Part shown: positions 1-5,151 of the stretch, one piece after another
Numbering within the stretch: the first letter of the stretch is position 1
Layout: each line of letters opens with the position of its first letter
From: Chloroflexota bacterium
GTDB lineage: Bacteria > Chloroflexota > Anaerolineae > Anaerolineales > UBA11579
NCBI GenBank assembly: GCA_003486225.1
Contig: DNGN01000013.1
Span: 972-6,187 of the forward strand
Direction: 5' to 3'
DNA: 5,216 nt
Made by a program: the position numbers and the translations under genes
The notes under the pieces: generated by a model
Told to the model about the DNA's origin: nothing
The model's input: the letters and a program-made list of their open reading frames with translations, nothing else
The model's database searches: none

Positions 1-318
1 CAACAATGGGACCTGGTGATCCTGGATCCGCCCTCGTTCGCGCCATCCGAGGCGAGTGTCTCCCAGGCAGAAAATGCCTACCAGCGTTTGTTCGCACTTG
101 GTGCACAGGTCACCTCACCAGGGGGAAAACTAGCCGCAGCTTCCTGTTCCAGCCATATCAGCCAGGAACATTTCCTCCGGATTGTACAGGAAAGTCTTTC
201 GGATGCACGGCGCACAGCCTTCATCCAGGGGCTGTTGAGCCAACCGCAAGACCACCCCTCACCACTGGTGATGCCTGAATTGCGCTATTTAAAATTCCTG
301 ATCATGCAGCTGGATTAG
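1..318 (+). CDS. C-terminal part of a class I SAM-dependent rRNA methyltransferase, COG1092/RlmI-like (5' end outside window)
   Basis: The reading frame is open from the first base and ends at TAG (316-318), giving 105 residues of a longer protein. Seen: it begins QQWDLVILDPPSF, the hallmark DPPxF motif (motif IV) of the RlmI/YccW-type methyltransferases. This is followed by an AENAYQRLFALGAQVTSPGG helix-strand segment, then a SCSSHIS motif and a YLKF near the end, all in the order found in that family's C-terminal catalytic domain. Known: this family methylates a cytosine C5 in 23S rRNA in enterobacteria (RlmI, m5C1962) using S-adenosylmethionine. The exact target here is inference, because the N-terminal PUA and SAM-binding parts lie outside the window. 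DPPSF rather than DPPCSG argues against the RsmB/RsmF group. It converges on folC and overlaps it by 4 bp. No intrinsic terminator is visible between them. Confidence 0.85.
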   Translation, partial: QQWDLVILDPPSFAPSEASVSQAENAYQRLFALGAQVTSPGGKLAAASCSSHISQEHFLRIVQESLSDARRTAFIQGLLSQPQDHPSPLVMPELRYLKFLIMQLD

Positions 319-1751
319 GCAGCATCTTCCAAATCTTCTAGGATCTGGTCCACCGGGAACCATACCGACCGCGCGTCCCCCAGCATATAAAGCGAACCGG
401 TTACCAGGATGATGCCCTCTTGCCCCACCATTTTTCGTGCGAGCTGGATAGCTGCGCCTACATCCTCGGTCATGCTGATTTTCGCATCAGGTGTTTCCGC
501 CAGGATCGCCTCGGCCAACTCTTCCGGGGAAGTGGAAGGTTTGCCTAACACCTTTGGCTGTGTGGCAACCCATTGCTCGGTAAGTGGGGCCAGCGCCCGC
601 ACGATGCCAGAAAAATCCTTGATCGAAAGCGTGCCTAAAACAACGGTCATCTTCCTGCCAGGAAACGACTGGCCCAGGCTTTTGGCCAATGCCGCCGCTT
701 TATGCTGGTTATGAGCCCCATCCAGGATCACTAAGGGATCCTCCTGCACAATTTCAAACCTGCCTGGAAACTTAACGGCAACCCCCTGACGGACCTGTTG
801 CTGTGTAAGATTAAAATTTCCCTGTCCGGCCAGCAAATCCACACTGGCGACCGCCAAGGCTGCATTGACCTGCTGGAATTCCCCACTCATGGCTATGCGC
901 AAGTTTTCATAGTTATGATATACCCCTTGGACGGAGAGAAGGACTGCGCCCCCTGCCTGCCGCACCTGGTAATCAAATTCATGGCCCAAACGGAACAAAC
1001 GGGCCTGTTTCTGCTCTGCTTCCGCCTCAATTACAGCCAAAGCTTCCGGGTTCGTTTCTGCGGTAATCGCCAGGCTGCCCGTTTTGATAATGCCGGCTTT
1101 ATGGCCCGCAATCTGGGTCAGCTCCTCCCCCAGCACTTCAATATGATCGTAGTGGACATTGGTGATCACCGCGAGCTGCGAAGGGACGATATTGGTCGGG
1201 TCGTACCTACCGCCCAGCCCGGTCTCTATGACGGCCCAATCCACCTGCTGTGTGGCCATCCAGCGCAAGGTCATGGCCACCCAGGCTTCGCCGTATTTGA
1301 GACTGTCATAGCGATGTTGGTTTTGCAACCATTCCTGGTAGGTGGTTTTAAAATCTTCCACCAATGCCACAAATCCGGATGGTGAGATCATTCGGTTATC
1401 CACGATCAGCTTTTCATTGCAAACCTGCAGATAAGGGCTGACATGATACCCCACCCTGAGGCCAACCGCGCTCAGCAACCCGGAAATCAGCCGGACGACG
1501 GAACCTTTCCCGCTGGTCCCGGCAACATGGATGATCGGGTAGACTTTTTCCGGGTTATCCCAAAAGTCCATAAATGCCTGGGTCCGCTCGATCTGTTCCA
1601 CAAATTCAAGCATGCGGACTTCCATGCTTTTTTGTTGAAAATATCGTTCCCCGCTGGGATCTTTGATCAAGGTGTACAGCCAGCGTTCAGCCTGCCGGTA
1701 GGCTTCGATCCCCCGCTTGAAATGCTTTTGATGTGTATCCTGGTTTTCCAT
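315..1751 (-). CDS. folC: Bifunctional folylpolyglutamate synthase / dihydrofolate synthase
   Basis: A cytoplasmic ATP-dependent Mur-ligase-family enzyme that adds glutamate to dihydropteroate and/or to folates. Seen in the 478-residue product: P-loop HVAGTSGKGSV (75-85), ETGLGGRYDPTN (176-187), ITNVHYDHIEVLG (196-208), IAGHKAGIIK (214-223; K218 matches the lysine that is carbamylated in known FPGS enzymes), PGRFEIV (329-335), DGAHN (344-348) at the start of the C-terminal domain, and TGSLYMLGDAR (451-461). Length is somewhat above the usual ~420-440 residues, mainly because of about 13 extra N-terminal residues and a longer segment before the P-loop. EAYRQAERWLYTL (16-28) matches the usual FolC N-terminus, which supports the ATG at 1751. 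There is no Shine-Dalgarno sequence before that ATG, but a strong -10 lies 8 nt upstream, suggesting a leaderless message. Small oddities: TSGKGS instead of the common TNGKGS, and SGEFQQVNA where GxHQxxNA is usual. Whether it has both activities cannot be told from sequence alone. Confidence 0.95.
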   Translation of the reverse strand: MENQDTHQKHFKRGIEAYRQAERWLYTLIKDPSGERYFQQKSMEVRMLEFVEQIERTQAFMDFWDNPEKVYPIIHVAGTSGKGSVVRLISGLLSAVGLRVGYHVSPYLQVCNEKLIVDNRMISPSGFVALVEDFKTTYQEWLQNQHRYDSLKYGEAWVAMTLRWMATQQVDWAVIETGLGGRYDPTNIVPSQLAVITNVHYDHIEVLGEELTQIAGHKAGIIKTGSLAITAETNPEALAVIEAEAEQKQARLFRLGHEFDYQVRQAGGAVLLSVQGVYHNYENLRIAMSGEFQQVNAALAVASVDLLAGQGNFNLTQQQVRQGVAVKFPGRFEIVQEDPLVILDGAHNQHKAAALAKSLGQSFPGRKMTVVLGTLSIKDFSGIVRALAPLTEQWVATQPKVLGKPSTSPEELAEAILAETPDAKISMTEDVGAAIQLARKMVGQEGIILVTGSLYMLGDARSVWFPVDQILEDLEDAA

Positions 1752-1758
1752 GGCTCAG

Positions 1759-1787
1759 ATTATACGCCTAACCCTGTCGCGCTACAA
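1759..1787 (-). promoter_or_regulatory. Predicted sigma-70-type promoter of folC
   Basis: On the minus strand there is a perfect TATAAT (1764 down to 1759) and a TTGTAG -35-like box (1787 down to 1782), separated by 17 nt. The -10 ends only 7 nt before the A of the folC ATG, so the transcript would start at or within a few bases of the start codon. The terminator of the upstream lipoprotein gene lies just behind it, so folC is probably transcribed on its own. The -35 matches the consensus only in TTG. Prediction by eye only. Confidence 0.6.
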
Positions 1788-1833
1788 CCACTACCTGCCA
1801 TGTGATGCGAGGAACCGCCAGTCCGGCGCGCAT

Positions 1834-1863
1834 AAAAAAAGAACGCACAGCTGTGCGTTCTTT
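1834..1863 (-). terminator. Rho-independent terminator of the NBR1-domain lipoprotein gene
   Basis: A perfect 26-bp inverted repeat (1838-1863) folds as an 11-bp stem, AAAGAACGCAC paired with GTGCGTTCTTT, around an AGCT loop. On the minus strand it runs into seven consecutive T (1840 to 1834). It begins 18 nt after the lipoprotein stop codon, the expected place and orientation. Read on the plus strand it is followed only by TTTAATT, so it would be weak that way, and no plus-strand gene needs it. Confidence 0.9.
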
Positions 1864-1881
1864 AATTCAATCAACCCAGGG

Positions 1882-2802
1882 TTACGGCGCAGGCGTGGAT
1901 GTATAGAATGGTGGGGATGTTGATGCTGGATTGGTGAATTCTGGGGGAGATTGTCCAGGTACCACCACCTGGACGAAGAGGGGGTCATTATGACTTGGGC
2001 CGCCACCGAAGGTGTTCCCATCTTTGTCTTGCAGCAGCCAAGCGCTGTTATACGTACCGGACTGTGGCGGAGTCCACAGTTGGATCGTCAAGGTCAGGTA
2101 TTGGTTTGGAGCAACGACCACACCTGAGCCCAACAGCAGCGGGGACGCCCCTCCCAACTGGAAGCCTGAATCATAAACCAGGGCAAAATTCCCTGTCCAG
2201 GTACAGGTACCCACATTCTGCACCTGCCAGCTCTTGAAGAAGGTAGATGAAGCAGGGACGATGGTTCCAGGCGGGTAAGTCACATGGGCAACAAACCGCA
2301 AGGCCAGACAAGGCACTTCAGTGGGCAATGGGGTTGTTTCAATGGTTTGAGTTGCCGATGGGCTTGGGGTAAAGGTTGGCGTTTGGCTCCCGGCAGCAAT
2401 ACTGGTGAGGGTCTGCGCCAATCCGGTTAATTTGACGACATCAATGGTGGAAGTCGCTTCTGCAGCCGTTGTCGGGGTTTCCGTGGCAGGTGCCACGGGC
2501 AGCGGGGGTGGTTTCAAGGTGTTGGTTGCAGCAGGTGTGAGAGAAAGCTGGGCGTCCAGGGATGCCTGCAGTGTTTTTTCCCAGGCATTGGCAGTCTGCT
2601 GTACGGCTGAAATGCCCTCATCACCGCCACCAGAGCCATCAGCCGAAGTCTGGCCATCTCCATCAGAAAAGAGACCGCCGACATCCCTCCCGGAAGCAAC
2701 CGCGGTTCCATCTGCCAGACGCTGCTCTATCGGACCACATCCGACCAAGAGCAACACGATCAGGACCAACAGCCACAAATTTCTAATTTTACAGTCTTTC
2801 AT
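1882..2802 (-). CDS. Lipoprotein with Thr/Pro-rich stalk and C-terminal NBR1-type Ig-like domain
   Basis: A predicted membrane-anchored extracytoplasmic protein of 306 residues; specific function unknown. Seen: a signal peptide MKDCKIRN followed by a hydrophobic run and lipobox LVGC (19-22, lipidated Cys22). Next come a Gly/Asp/Ser-rich segment (about 35-65), a short helical stretch, and a Thr/Pro/Ala-rich linker (about 86-163, e.g. TPTFTPSPSATQT). The last part is a beta-sandwich domain (about 164-281) with FVAHVTYPPGT, KSWQVQNVGTCTW, VVVAPNQYLTLTIQLWTPP and GTYNSAWLLQDKDGNTFGGG, the pattern of the NBR1 central Ig-like domain. Cys165 and Cys200 could form a disulfide. A short Pro/Ser/Thr tail follows. 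Known: such domains are common in Anaerolineae surface lipoproteins; NBR1 itself is a eukaryotic autophagy receptor. Start choice: the ATG at 2802 has GGAG 6 nt upstream. An in-frame ATG at 2814 would add four residues but lacks a good ribosome-binding site. Own promoter and terminator suggest a single-gene unit. Confidence 0.85.
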   Translation of the reverse strand: MKDCKIRNLWLLVLIVLLLVGCGPIEQRLADGTAVASGRDVGGLFSDGDGQTSADGSGGGDEGISAVQQTANAWEKTLQASLDAQLSLTPAATNTLKPPPLPVAPATETPTTAAEATSTIDVVKLTGLAQTLTSIAAGSQTPTFTPSPSATQTIETTPLPTEVPCLALRFVAHVTYPPGTIVPASSTFFKSWQVQNVGTCTWTGNFALVYDSGFQLGGASPLLLGSGVVVAPNQYLTLTIQLWTPPQSGTYNSAWLLQDKDGNTFGGGPSHNDPLFVQVVVPGQSPPEFTNPASTSPPFYTSTPAP

Positions 2803-2808
2803 ACCAAG

Positions 2809-2812
2809 CTCC
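2809..2812 (-). promoter_or_regulatory. Ribosome-binding site that sets the lipoprotein start
   Basis: GGAG on the minus strand lies 6 nt before the ATG at 2802. It overlaps the alternative in-frame ATG at 2814, so initiation at the upstream ATG would have to use a different, much poorer site. This favours the shorter, 306-residue product. Confidence 0.6.
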
Positions 2813-2835
2813 ATCCGGCTGGATTATTCAAGATA

Positions 2836-2864
2836 ACTATACAGGAAGATCTTATAACACGCAA
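2836..2864 (-). promoter_or_regulatory. Predicted promoter of the NBR1-domain lipoprotein gene
   Basis: On the minus strand TTGCGT (2864 to 2859) and TATAGT (2841 to 2836; 5 of 6 matches to TATAAT) are spaced by 17 nt. Transcription would begin near 2829, leaving a leader of about 27 nt that holds the GGAG ribosome-binding site. The -35 matches only in TTG. The spacer contains an 8-bp palindrome AAGATCTT (2846-2853) of unknown meaning. Confidence 0.5.
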
Positions 2865-2885
2865 CCGGAGTGAAAACCCTAACTT

Positions 2886-2948
2886 TTAAAAGCGTTGCAG
2901 CAATTCTGGCTTCCTGGCAAACAAATCCTCACGCAAAGCGGCGATAGA
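2886..2948 (-). other. 20-codon open extension in frame after the muramidase stop codon
   Basis: After the TAA stop of the muramidase (2951 to 2949) the same frame stays open for 20 codons and ends at a second TAA (2888 to 2886). The conceptual peptide is amphipathic and protein-like: ALREDLFARKPELLQRF at its end. It could be chance, the remnant of a longer C-terminus after a nonsense mutation, or rare readthrough. No intrinsic terminator is visible in this stretch. Confidence 0.3.
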
Positions 2949-4958
2949 TTACGCAAACTTGAGCTGATTAATCTCGCGTTCCAAAAGCTCTCGCTGGTCT
3001 TCCGATAAACCTGGAATGCTCTTAATATACGGGCCTTTGTAATCCTCAAAGCGCGTCTTGCGGTTCGACCCAATCGCGGCCAGCCCGCATTTTACAAGCC
3101 AGTGCCAGCCATTCTCGCCAAATAAAGATGCCACCTTGTAAAAAAGGTTGATCAAGTCCTGGTTTACCAGACCTGGATAGGTGGGGTTCATGATCGGGCT
3201 AAGGACCGGAGCAGGCTCGTTCGCAACAGGTTCCTGAACTTCCACCGGCTCTTCGACAAGCACCGGATCTTGATTTTCATCCTGGTAAACAGGATCCTGC
3301 GGCCTGGTTTCTTCCACCGGCAGGATCAAATCCTCTTCTACCGGGCTTGGCTCCACCTCAACAACTTCAACCTCCTGGGGCATCAAACTCTCATCCAGCT
3401 TGAACCCAAGCAGGTCGGCGATGGTCTGCCGCTGATTGCGTGTGAGGCCAGGCAGTTCCTCCAACCGGGGACCGGCATAGATGCCCATCCGGTTATCCAG
3501 CAGAGACGACAGCCCCGCGGCACTGATCAAATCCCTGCCGTTGAGGTCTAATTTTATGGCGGCTAAATAAAAGGCGTTAATCATCGCCTGGTTGTCCACC
3601 TGGTTCCCGTAGGTAGCAGAAGAAGTTGGCAGTGGGGTTTCCATCTGCACCGGGGGTTCTATCTCTTCAACCGGGTCAGGTAACGGCAATGAGATCTCCT
3701 GTTCGTTCTGCGCACCTTCTTCCTGCTCCACAGGCAGTACCTCAAGCGGTTCTTCTTCAACCACATCGACGGGCAACTCAATTTCCTGCTCGTCTACTAC
3801 AGGATCGGCGATCACGATCACGGGGTCTGGTTTTAGGCCTAACACTTCAATCAGGGCTTGTTTTTGTTCAGCAGTCAGGCCAGGGAGTTTCTCGATCACG
3901 GGACCATCATAGAGGGCTGCCCGATCCTCCCCGATATAGTTCAACCCAGCGCGCTCCACCAGCGTCCAGCCCCCTATACCACTCTTGGAGGCGACCGAGT
4001 AAAATGCATTGATCAGATCCTGGTGGGTGATGCACCAAGCGGCAGAGTTGGCTCCCAAGAATTTTTCCAGCACTTCTTCAAGCTTCTGCTTTTCTTTTGC
4101 AGACAGGGGCAAATCCTGTACCGCAGGACCATCGTAAGGGCGCAGGCTGTTGCCAATCGGATCCACGAGATAGCGCAGGCCAGCCCGGCTAACAAGATCA
4201 TCTGAGGAAATCCCCATCAAATCTGCGGTATCAATCAAGGCGGCCATCATATCGCCATTGGTCACTTCCGGGGGCAAAGGACGCGGCCCATCGATCTTCA
4301 GCCAGGCCTGCAAATCCTGGTAGCTCCCGCGGAAGACATCCAGATCCACGCATGGCGCAGCATCCCGGATGCCAGGCACCACGCCTTTCTCGGTAGTTTG
4401 CCAGAATGTCCAGCCCTGCCCGCCCCAATTATTGGCCGGGACTTTAGGACTTTCCACGCGATAGTTGGCGATCCACAAAGGGTGCCGGGTGAACTTTTCT
4501 GTATTGCCAATATAATCACGCCAGGAATAGTACTCGGTATAGATCATCGGAACCCGGCCAGTTGCCGCTTCTACGGTCTGCAGCCAAATCTGAATTCGGC
4601 GCAACCTTTCATCCAGGCTGATCTGCTTCCATTCCCGGGCCACAAAATCCGGGTAAGATTCAATATCCAAAACAGGGGGTAAGTCGGTACAATGCATTGT
4701 CCTGCCAGCAATTTTGATGAAATGGTTTGCCTGGCGGACCGGATCTACCAACGGCCGGAAGAAATGGTACGCCCCCCGGATGATGCCCTGCTTACGGGTG
4801 CGGCTCCAGTTATAATCAAACCGCGGATCTACAAAATTATCCGCTTCGGTGGCTTTAATGATCGCGTATTGTACCCCGCTCTGCCCAACCTGCTTCCAAT
4901 CGATGAGCTTTTTATAGTGGCTGACATCTATTCCAGTTGATTGTTCGATGAGTACCAA
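2949..4958 (-). CDS. GH25 muramidase (lysozyme) with four C-terminal ~65-residue repeats and acidic linkers
   Basis: A predicted N-acetylmuramidase that cleaves the MurNAc-GlcNAc bond of peptidoglycan; 669 residues. Seen: the GH25 domain fills residues 9-221, with GIDVSHY (9-15), KATEA (35-39), GAYHFFRP (62-69), PPVLDIESY (94-102), IYTEYYSW (139-146), LWIANY (161-166), WTFWQTTEKG (183-192) and CVDLDVF (203-209). D11, D98 and E100 match the acidic active-site residues of the family, so it should be active. Four copies of an unrecognised repeat follow (about 234-301, 311-375, 454-519, 597-666). Copies 2/3 and 3/4 are separated by 78- and 77-residue Pro/Val/Glu/Asp-rich linkers; copies 1/2 by only 9 residues. 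No signal peptide or membrane segment is visible, and an in-frame TAG (4985-4983) excludes an upstream extension. Start choice: TTG at 4958 has GAGGAG 7 nt upstream; the TTG at 4964 is too close to it. No ATG is available. The repeats are probably binding modules (inference). Divergent from the yccF-like gene. Confidence 0.88.
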   Translation of the reverse strand: MVLIEQSTGIDVSHYKKLIDWKQVGQSGVQYAIIKATEADNFVDPRFDYNWSRTRKQGIIRGAYHFFRPLVDPVRQANHFIKIAGRTMHCTDLPPVLDIESYPDFVAREWKQISLDERLRRIQIWLQTVEAATGRVPMIYTEYYSWRDYIGNTEKFTRHPLWIANYRVESPKVPANNWGGQGWTFWQTTEKGVVPGIRDAAPCVDLDVFRGSYQDLQAWLKIDGPRPLPPEVTNGDMMAALIDTADLMGISSDDLVSRAGLRYLVDPIGNSLRPYDGPAVQDLPLSAKEKQKLEEVLEKFLGANSAAWCITHQDLINAFYSVASKSGIGGWTLVERAGLNYIGEDRAALYDGPVIEKLPGLTAEQKQALIEVLGLKPDPVIVIADPVVDEQEIELPVDVVEEEPLEVLPVEQEEGAQNEQEISLPLPDPVEEIEPPVQMETPLPTSSATYGNQVDNQAMINAFYLAAIKLDLNGRDLISAAGLSSLLDNRMGIYAGPRLEELPGLTRNQRQTIADLLGFKLDESLMPQEVEVVEVEPSPVEEDLILPVEETRPQDPVYQDENQDPVLVEEPVEVQEPVANEPAPVLSPIMNPTYPGLVNQDLINLFYKVASLFGENGWHWLVKCGLAAIGSNRKTRFEDYKGPYIKSIPGLSEDQRELLEREINQLKFA
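2961..3170 (-). repeat. Muramidase repeat copy 4
   Basis: Residues about 597-666 of the muramidase. It carries NQDLINLFYKVASLFGENGW, then LVKCGL, an Arg-rich short loop, YKGPYIKSIPGLSEDQ and a terminal charged helix. Compared with copies 2 and 3 it has about four extra residues between AGL-like CGL and the Y-x-GP motif, and a longer last helix that ends the protein. Confidence 0.85.
3402..3599 (-). repeat. Muramidase repeat copy 3
   Basis: Residues about 454-519. Shows NQAMINAFYLAAIKLDLNG, LISAAGL, NRMGIYAGPRLEELPGLT and QRQTIADLLGF. By hand alignment without gaps it is identical to copy 2 at about 28 of 65 positions, which makes common descent by internal duplication convincing. Confidence 0.88.
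3834..4028 (-). repeat. Muramidase repeat copy 2
   Basis: Residues about 311-375. Shows QDLINAFYSVASKSGIGGW, LVERAGL, EDRAALYDGPVIEKLPGLT and EQKQALIEVLGL. This copy is closest to the consensus shared by all four: INAFYxxA, AGL, R, YxGPxIExLPGLTxxQ, then a short helix. Confidence 0.88.
4056..4259 (-). repeat. Muramidase repeat copy 1 (most divergent)
   Basis: Residues about 234-301, directly after the GH25 domain. It keeps LVSRAGLRYL, RPYDGPAVQDLPL and a KEKQKLEEVLEKFL helix, but has MMAALIDTADLMGI in place of INAFYxxA and lacks the PG of the LPGLT motif. It is therefore the outlier and might be the oldest copy or one under different constraint. Confidence 0.75.
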
Positions 4959-4965
4959 TGTCAAT

Positions 4966-4971
4966 CTCCTC
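4966..4971 (-). promoter_or_regulatory. Ribosome-binding site that sets the muramidase TTG start
   Basis: GAGGAG on the minus strand is followed by two in-frame TTG codons, at 4964 and 4958. Spacing to the second is 7 nt, which is ideal; spacing to the first is 1 nt, which is too short. This is the reason for choosing 4958. Confidence 0.7.
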
Positions 4972-4992
4972 GGGTGGTGTGACTAGCTTTAC

Positions 4993-5020
4993 GCGATATT
5001 GGTTGCAATAAAAATGCCAA
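4993..5020 (-). promoter_or_regulatory. Weak candidate promoter for the muramidase gene
   Basis: On the minus strand TTGGCA (5020 to 5015, 5 of 6 matches) is followed after 16 nt by TATCGC (4998 to 4993, 3 of 6). Transcription would start about 28 nt before the TTG start. A perfect TTGACA also occurs upstream (5052 to 5047), but only poor -10 matches lie at a suitable distance. Neither call is strong. Confidence 0.3.
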
Positions 5021-5042
5021 CTGGATACCGACATATTTTCCC

Positions 5043-5056
5043 GGATTGTCAAATCC
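5043..5056. repeat. 14-bp palindrome GGATT-N4-AATCC in the divergent promoter region
   Basis: Arms GGATT (5043-5047) and AATCC (5052-5056) flank GTCA. It overlaps both the candidate plus-strand -35 TTGTCA (5046-5051) and the minus-strand TTGACA (5052 to 5047). Its position between two divergent genes would suit an operator, but a 5-bp arm can also arise by chance. Confidence 0.35.
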
Positions 5057-5073
5057 AGAGAATGCAGTAAGAT
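5046..5073 (+). promoter_or_regulatory. Candidate promoter of the yccF-like gene
   Basis: TTGTCA (5046-5051, 5 of 6 matches) and TAAGAT (5068-5073, 4 of 6) are separated by 16 nt. Transcription would start near 5080, giving a leader of about 70 nt that contains the stem-loop at 5086-5116 and the ribosome-binding site. Prediction by eye. Confidence 0.45.
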
Positions 5074-5085
5074 TCAGTATCTAGG

Positions 5086-5116
5086 TCTATGGACGGCGAT
5101 CAAGCTGCTCCATAGA
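5086..5116 (+). repeat. Stem-loop (8-bp inverted repeat) in the predicted yccF leader
   Basis: TCTATGGA (5086-5093) and TCCATAGA (5109-5116) are perfect inverse complements around a 15-nt loop; two further G-T pairs can extend the stem outward. No T-tract follows on either strand, so it is not an intrinsic terminator. It sits at the very 5' end of the predicted transcript, where it could protect the mRNA or serve as a protein-binding site. Confidence 0.45.
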
Positions 5117-5151
5117 TTTCTTGAAATCAATCGGATACAGGAGAGATAATC

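Noticed and set aside
16..27. 12-base match GTGATCCTGGAT shared with folC (minus strand, 731 to 720)
   Set aside because: Both encode a VILD strand-end in unrelated motifs (VILDPP and VILDGAHN); coincidental codon identity, not a repeat element.
259..271. Perfect inverted repeat TCACCA-C-TGGTGA near the end of the methyltransferase gene
   Set aside because: The loop would be one base, there is no T-tract on either strand, and it lies inside coding sequence; not a terminator.
798..1385. Long plus-strand open frame (195 codons) opposite folC
   Set aside because: It lies entirely antisense to well-conserved folC motifs, has no ribosome-binding site, and its conceptual product resembles no family; it is a shadow of the coding strand.
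1791..2021. Minus-strand open frame spanning the terminator region
   Set aside because: It runs through the intrinsic terminator and overlaps the lipoprotein C-terminus in another frame; no ribosome-binding site or recognisable content.
2405..2836. Plus-strand open frame (143 codons) opposite the lipoprotein
   Set aside because: Antisense to the low-complexity Thr/Pro/Ala stalk and signal peptide; the biased composition of that region explains the lack of stops.
2846..2853. 8-bp palindrome AAGATCTT in the lipoprotein promoter spacer
   Set aside because: Too short to separate from chance, with no second copy nearby; noted within the promoter entry only.
2879..3073. Minus-strand open frame over the muramidase 3' end
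   Set aside because: Out of frame with repeat 4, which is clearly coding in the main frame; no start signal or protein-like character.
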